Part shown: piece by piece, positions 61,724-64,000 of the stretch | Layout of the letters: every line of letters begins with the position of its first letter | How positions within the stretch are numbered: position 1 is the stretch's first letter | Assembly (NCBI RefSeq): GCF_037572775.1 | Contig: NZ_JBBHKA010000001.1 | Coordinates: forward strand, 496,001-560,000 | Length of the DNA stretch: 64,000 nucleotides | Reading direction: 5' to 3' | Source: Ramlibacter sp. PS4R-6 | GTDB taxonomy: Bacteria; Pseudomonadota; Gammaproteobacteria; Burkholderiales; Burkholderiaceae_C | Translations under genes and position numbers: made by a program | The notes under the pieces: generated by a model | Told to the model about the DNA's origin: nothing | What the model saw: the letters and a program-made list of their open reading frames with translations, nothing else | The model's database searches: none

Positions 61724-62661
61724 ACCGCCCGTTCGAGCGCGTCGACGAACATCTTCGGCACGTCGAAGCCGGCCTGCTGCGTGATCTCCTGGAAGCAGGT
61801 GGGGCTGGTGACGTTGATCTCGGTCAGGTAGTCGCCGATCACGTCCAGGCCGACCAGCAGCAAGCCGCGCTGGTTCAGCACCGGCCCGAGCGCCTGCGCG
61901 ATCTCGCGGTCGCGCGCCGAGACCGGCTGCGCCACGCCCTTGCCGCCCGCCGCCAGGTTGCCGCGGATCTCGCTGCCCTGCGGGATGCGCGCCAGGCAGA
62001 ACGGCACCACCTCGCCGCCGATCACCAGCACCCGCTTGTCGCCCTGCGCGATCTCGGGCACGTAGCGCTGCACCATCAGCGTGGTCGTGCCCTGCCGGTT
62101 GAGCGTCTCGACGATGGAGCCCAGGTTCAGGCCGTCCTTGCCGACGCGGAAGATGCCCATGCCGCCCATGCCGTCCAGCGGCTTGAGGATGATGTCGCCA
62201 TGGCGCTCGTGGAAGCGCTTCACCTCGGCCTCGTCGCGCGTCACTAGCGTGGGCGAGGTGTACTGCGCGAACTCCATGATCGCGAGCTTCTCGGGATGGT
62301 CGCGCAGCGCGGCCGGCTTGTTGAAGACGCGCGCGCCCTCGCGCTCGGCCTGCTCCAGCAGGTGCGTGGCGTAGAAGTACTCGGAGTCGAAGGGCGGGTC
62401 CTTGCGCATGAGCACGGCGCCGAACTGCTTGAGAGGGACGGCATGCGTGGCCGTGACCTCGAACCAGTCGTGCTCGCCGCCGGTCAGGCGGATCTCGCGC
62501 ACGGTTGCGCTGACGGGCTTGCCGGACTCCCACACCAGGTGGCGCGGCTCGCAGGCGGCGATGCGGTGGCCGCGCCGCTGCGCCTCGCGCATCATCGAGA
62601 AGGTGGTGTCCTTGTAGGTCTTGAAGACCTCGAGCGGGTCGGCGACAAAGAGGATGTCCAT
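61717..62661 (-). CDS. gshB: Glutathione synthetase
   Basis: 314 residues. ATP-grasp fold with MDILFVADPLEVFKTYKDTT, VLMRKDPPFDSEYFYATHLL, ILKPLDGMGGMGIFRV and a C-terminal RGLLLVGLDVIGDYLTEINV. It adds glycine to gamma-glutamylcysteine. Convergent with the GAF-like gene and divergent from a GST gene 72 bp away. Confidence 0.97.
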   Translation of the reverse strand: MDILFVADPLEVFKTYKDTTFSMMREAQRRGHRIAACEPRHLVWESGKPVSATVREIRLTGGEHDWFEVTATHAVPLKQFGAVLMRKDPPFDSEYFYATHLLEQAEREGARVFNKPAALRDHPEKLAIMEFAQYTSPTLVTRDEAEVKRFHERHGDIILKPLDGMGGMGIFRVGKDGLNLGSIVETLNRQGTTTLMVQRYVPEIAQGDKRVLVIGGEVVPFCLARIPQGSEIRGNLAAGGKGVAQPVSARDREIAQALGPVLNQRGLLLVGLDVIGDYLTEINVTSPTCFQEITQQAGFDVPKMFVDALERAVQ

Positions 62662-62733
62662 GGCAGCGCATCAATGTCGCACAAATTTCCCTGCCTTGCG
62701 CGGGGCTTGCGCAATGCCCGGATACTTCGCCGC

Positions 62734-63444
62734 ATGACCGACCTCAGCACCTTCCCCATCACGAAGAAGTGGCCCGCGCAGCACCCCGACCGCCTGCAGC
62801 TGTACTCGCTGCCCACGCCCAACGGCGTGAAGGTGTCGATCATGCTGGAGGAGACGGGCCTGCCCTACGAGCCGCACCTGGTGAACTTCGGCACCAACGA
62901 CCAGATGACGCCCGAGTTCATCTCGCTGAACCCGAACAACAAGATCCCGGCCATCATCGACCCCAACGGGCCGGGCGGAAAGCCGCTGCCGCTCTTCGAA
63001 TCCGGGGCGATCCTCGTGTACCTCGCCGACAAGATCGGCCAGCTGATGCCGAAGGACGCGGCGCGGCGCTACGAGACGCTGCAGTGGCTGATGTTCCAGA
63101 TGGGCGGCATCGGCCCCTTCTTCGGGCAGGTCGGCTTCTTCGTGAAGTTCGCCGGCAAGGACTTCGAGGACAAGCGCCCGCGCGACCGCTACGTCAGCGA
63201 ATCGAAGCGGCTGCTGGGTGTGCTGGACAAGCACCTGGAGGGCAAGCAATGGATCATGGGGGACGAGTACACGGTGGCCGACATCGCGAGCTTCCCGTGG
63301 ATCCGCAACCTCGTGGGCTTCTACGGGGCGGGTGAGCTGGTGGGCTTCGACGAGTTCAGGAACGTGAAGCGCGTGCTCGATGCTTTCGTCGCACGGCCTG
63401 CCGTGCAGCGCGGGCTGAACATCCCCGCGCGCCCCGCCGCCTAA
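62734..63444 (+). CDS. Glutathione S-transferase (YfcG/Ure2p-like)
   Basis: 236 residues. The N-domain shows [20 protein letters not shown] and [20 protein letters not shown], and the C-domain ends with [20 protein letters not shown]. The TPNG at the start is typical of the nu-class GSTs with disulfide reductase activity. It is next to gshB but divergent. It shares its last four bases with kup. Confidence 0.93.
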   Translation: MTDLSTFPITKKWPAQHPDRLQLYSLPTPNGVKVSIMLEETGLPYEPHLVNFGTNDQMTPEFISLNPNNKIPAIIDPNGPGGKPLPLFESGAILVYLADKIGQLMPKDAARRYETLQWLMFQMGGIGPFFGQVGFFVKFAGKDFEDKRPRDRYVSESKRLLGVLDKHLEGKQWIMGDEYTVADIASFPWIRNLVGFYGAGELVGFDEFRNVKRVLDAFVARPAVQRGLNIPARPAA

Positions 63445-64000
63445 ATCTCGATCTTGGAACCGAGCTCCACCACCGAGTTGTTCGGCAGGTGGAGGAAGTC
63501 GGCGGCGTTGCTGGCGTTGTGGTGCATCTGCGCGAAGAGCTTCTCGCGCCACGGCGCCATGCCGCTGCCGATGGTGGGGATCACCGTGTCGCGCGACAGG
63601 AAGTAGCTGGTCTTCATGCGGTCCAGGTCGCAGCCCTGGCCGCGGATCTGCTCCAGCGCGCGCGGCACGTCGGGATCGTTCTTGAAGCCGTAGTGCAGGA
63701 TCACCTGCCAGCAGCTGTGGCCCAGCGGCTCCACCTCCACGCGCTTGTTGATGCCGATCCACGGCACCTCGTGGCTGCGCACGGTGACGAACAGGTTGTT
63801 CTCGTGCAGCACCTTGTTGTGCTTGAGGTTGTGCAGCATAGCGTTGGGCACGGTGCCCGGTTCCGCGGTGAGGAACACCGCCGTGCCTTCGACGCGCAGC
63901 GGCGGGCTGACGAACACGGCCTCGAGGAAGTCCTTGAGCGGGATCGCGTCGGACTTGAGCTTCTCGTTGAGGATGTTGCGGCCGCGCTTCCACGTCATCA
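63441..64000 (-). CDS. kup: Kup-type potassium uptake protein, C-terminal part (cut by window edge)
   Basis: Only the last 186 residues are inside the window. They show the Kup cytoplasmic tail: [40 protein letters not shown] text ([20 protein letters not shown]), [20 protein letters not shown], and the end [20 protein letters not shown]. The internal ATG at 63998 is not the start. The protein is a proton/potassium symporter of the inner membrane. Confidence 0.93.
   Translation of the reverse strand, partial: MTWKRGRNILNEKLKSDAIPLKDFLEAVFVSPPLRVEGTAVFLTAEPGTVPNAMLHNLKHNKVLHENNLFVTVRSHEVPWIGINKRVEVEPLGHSCWQVILHYGFKNDPDVPRALEQIRGQGCDLDRMKTSYFLSRDTVIPTIGSGMAPWREKLFAQMHHNASNAADFLHLPNNSVVELGSKIEI

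Overview
The window is high-GC, densely packed bacterial chromosome with no mobile elements, CRISPR arrays or rRNA genes. Gene content and order (rsmB-DUF4390-ntrY-ntrX, a trp operon ending in ung, lptA-lptB-rpoN, a tRNA/tuf/secE/nusG/rplKAJL/rpoBC block) point to a betaproteobacterium of the order Burkholderiales, most likely family Comamonadaceae (Ramlibacter/Variovorax-like). The family-level placement is inference from synteny and protein style, not from a marker search.

Layout. 1-5003 (minus): the nitrogen two-component pair ntrX (partial) and ntrY, a DUF4390 protein, rsmB and a LemA-like protein. 5012-18940 (minus): the transcription/translation block, read from a promoter near 18914: tRNA-Tyr, tRNA-Gly, tRNA-Thr, tuf, tRNA-Trp, secE, nusG, rplK, rplA, rplJ, rplL, rpoB, rpoC, closed by a strong terminator. 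Leader structures lie before tuf, before rplJ and between rplL and rpoB. 18958-25732 (minus): a trp operon (trpE, chorismate mutase, trpG, threonine aldolase, LysE-type exporter, trpD, trpC, ung) preceded by what looks like a leaderless trpL attenuator peptide with two Trp codons. 25813-35060: mixed housekeeping genes (chalcone-isomerase-like protein, gph, katE, rpe, apaG, cation/proton antiporter, YbdK-type ligase, thiL, thermonuclease) with two probable small genes. 35176-40151 (plus): LysR regulator, pgpA, pncC, a SnoaL-like protein, a fluoroacetate-dehalogenase-like hydrolase and an FMN glutamate-synthase-like protein. 40148-41454: a TetR regulator divergent from a DUF4287-DoxX pair, with a perfect palindrome between them. 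41456-50040 (minus): argS, SPOR protein, dsbA, lptA, lptB, rpoN, then three overlapping genes for RNA-acting proteins (THUMP methyltransferase, orphan PIN nuclease, RlmN-like radical SAM enzyme). 50132-56482: psiF-like gene, DUF2214 protein, LysR, an L-2-haloacid dehalogenase directly followed by malate synthase G, and a PAS histidine kinase. 56454-64000: glutathione-related genes (three GSTs and gshB), a LysR-CWC-MFS-amidotransferase run, a GAF-like hypothetical, and the C-terminal part of a Kup potassium transporter.

How the parts fit. Most genes are in start-stop overlapping runs (ATGA, GTGA, TTGA), so translational coupling is the rule, and many starts are GTG or TTG. Convergent neighbours usually overlap by a few bases, often in a shared CTAG, leaving no room for terminators. 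The most interesting signals are the leaderless trpL candidate, the haloacid dehalogenase plus malate synthase G unit (a plausible haloacetate-to-malate route), the second dehalogenase with a complete fluoroacetate-dehalogenase active site, the orphan PIN nuclease coupled between two RNA methyltransferases behind rpoN, and twin ATTGC-N6-GCAAT operator candidates 42 bp apart at a LysR gene.
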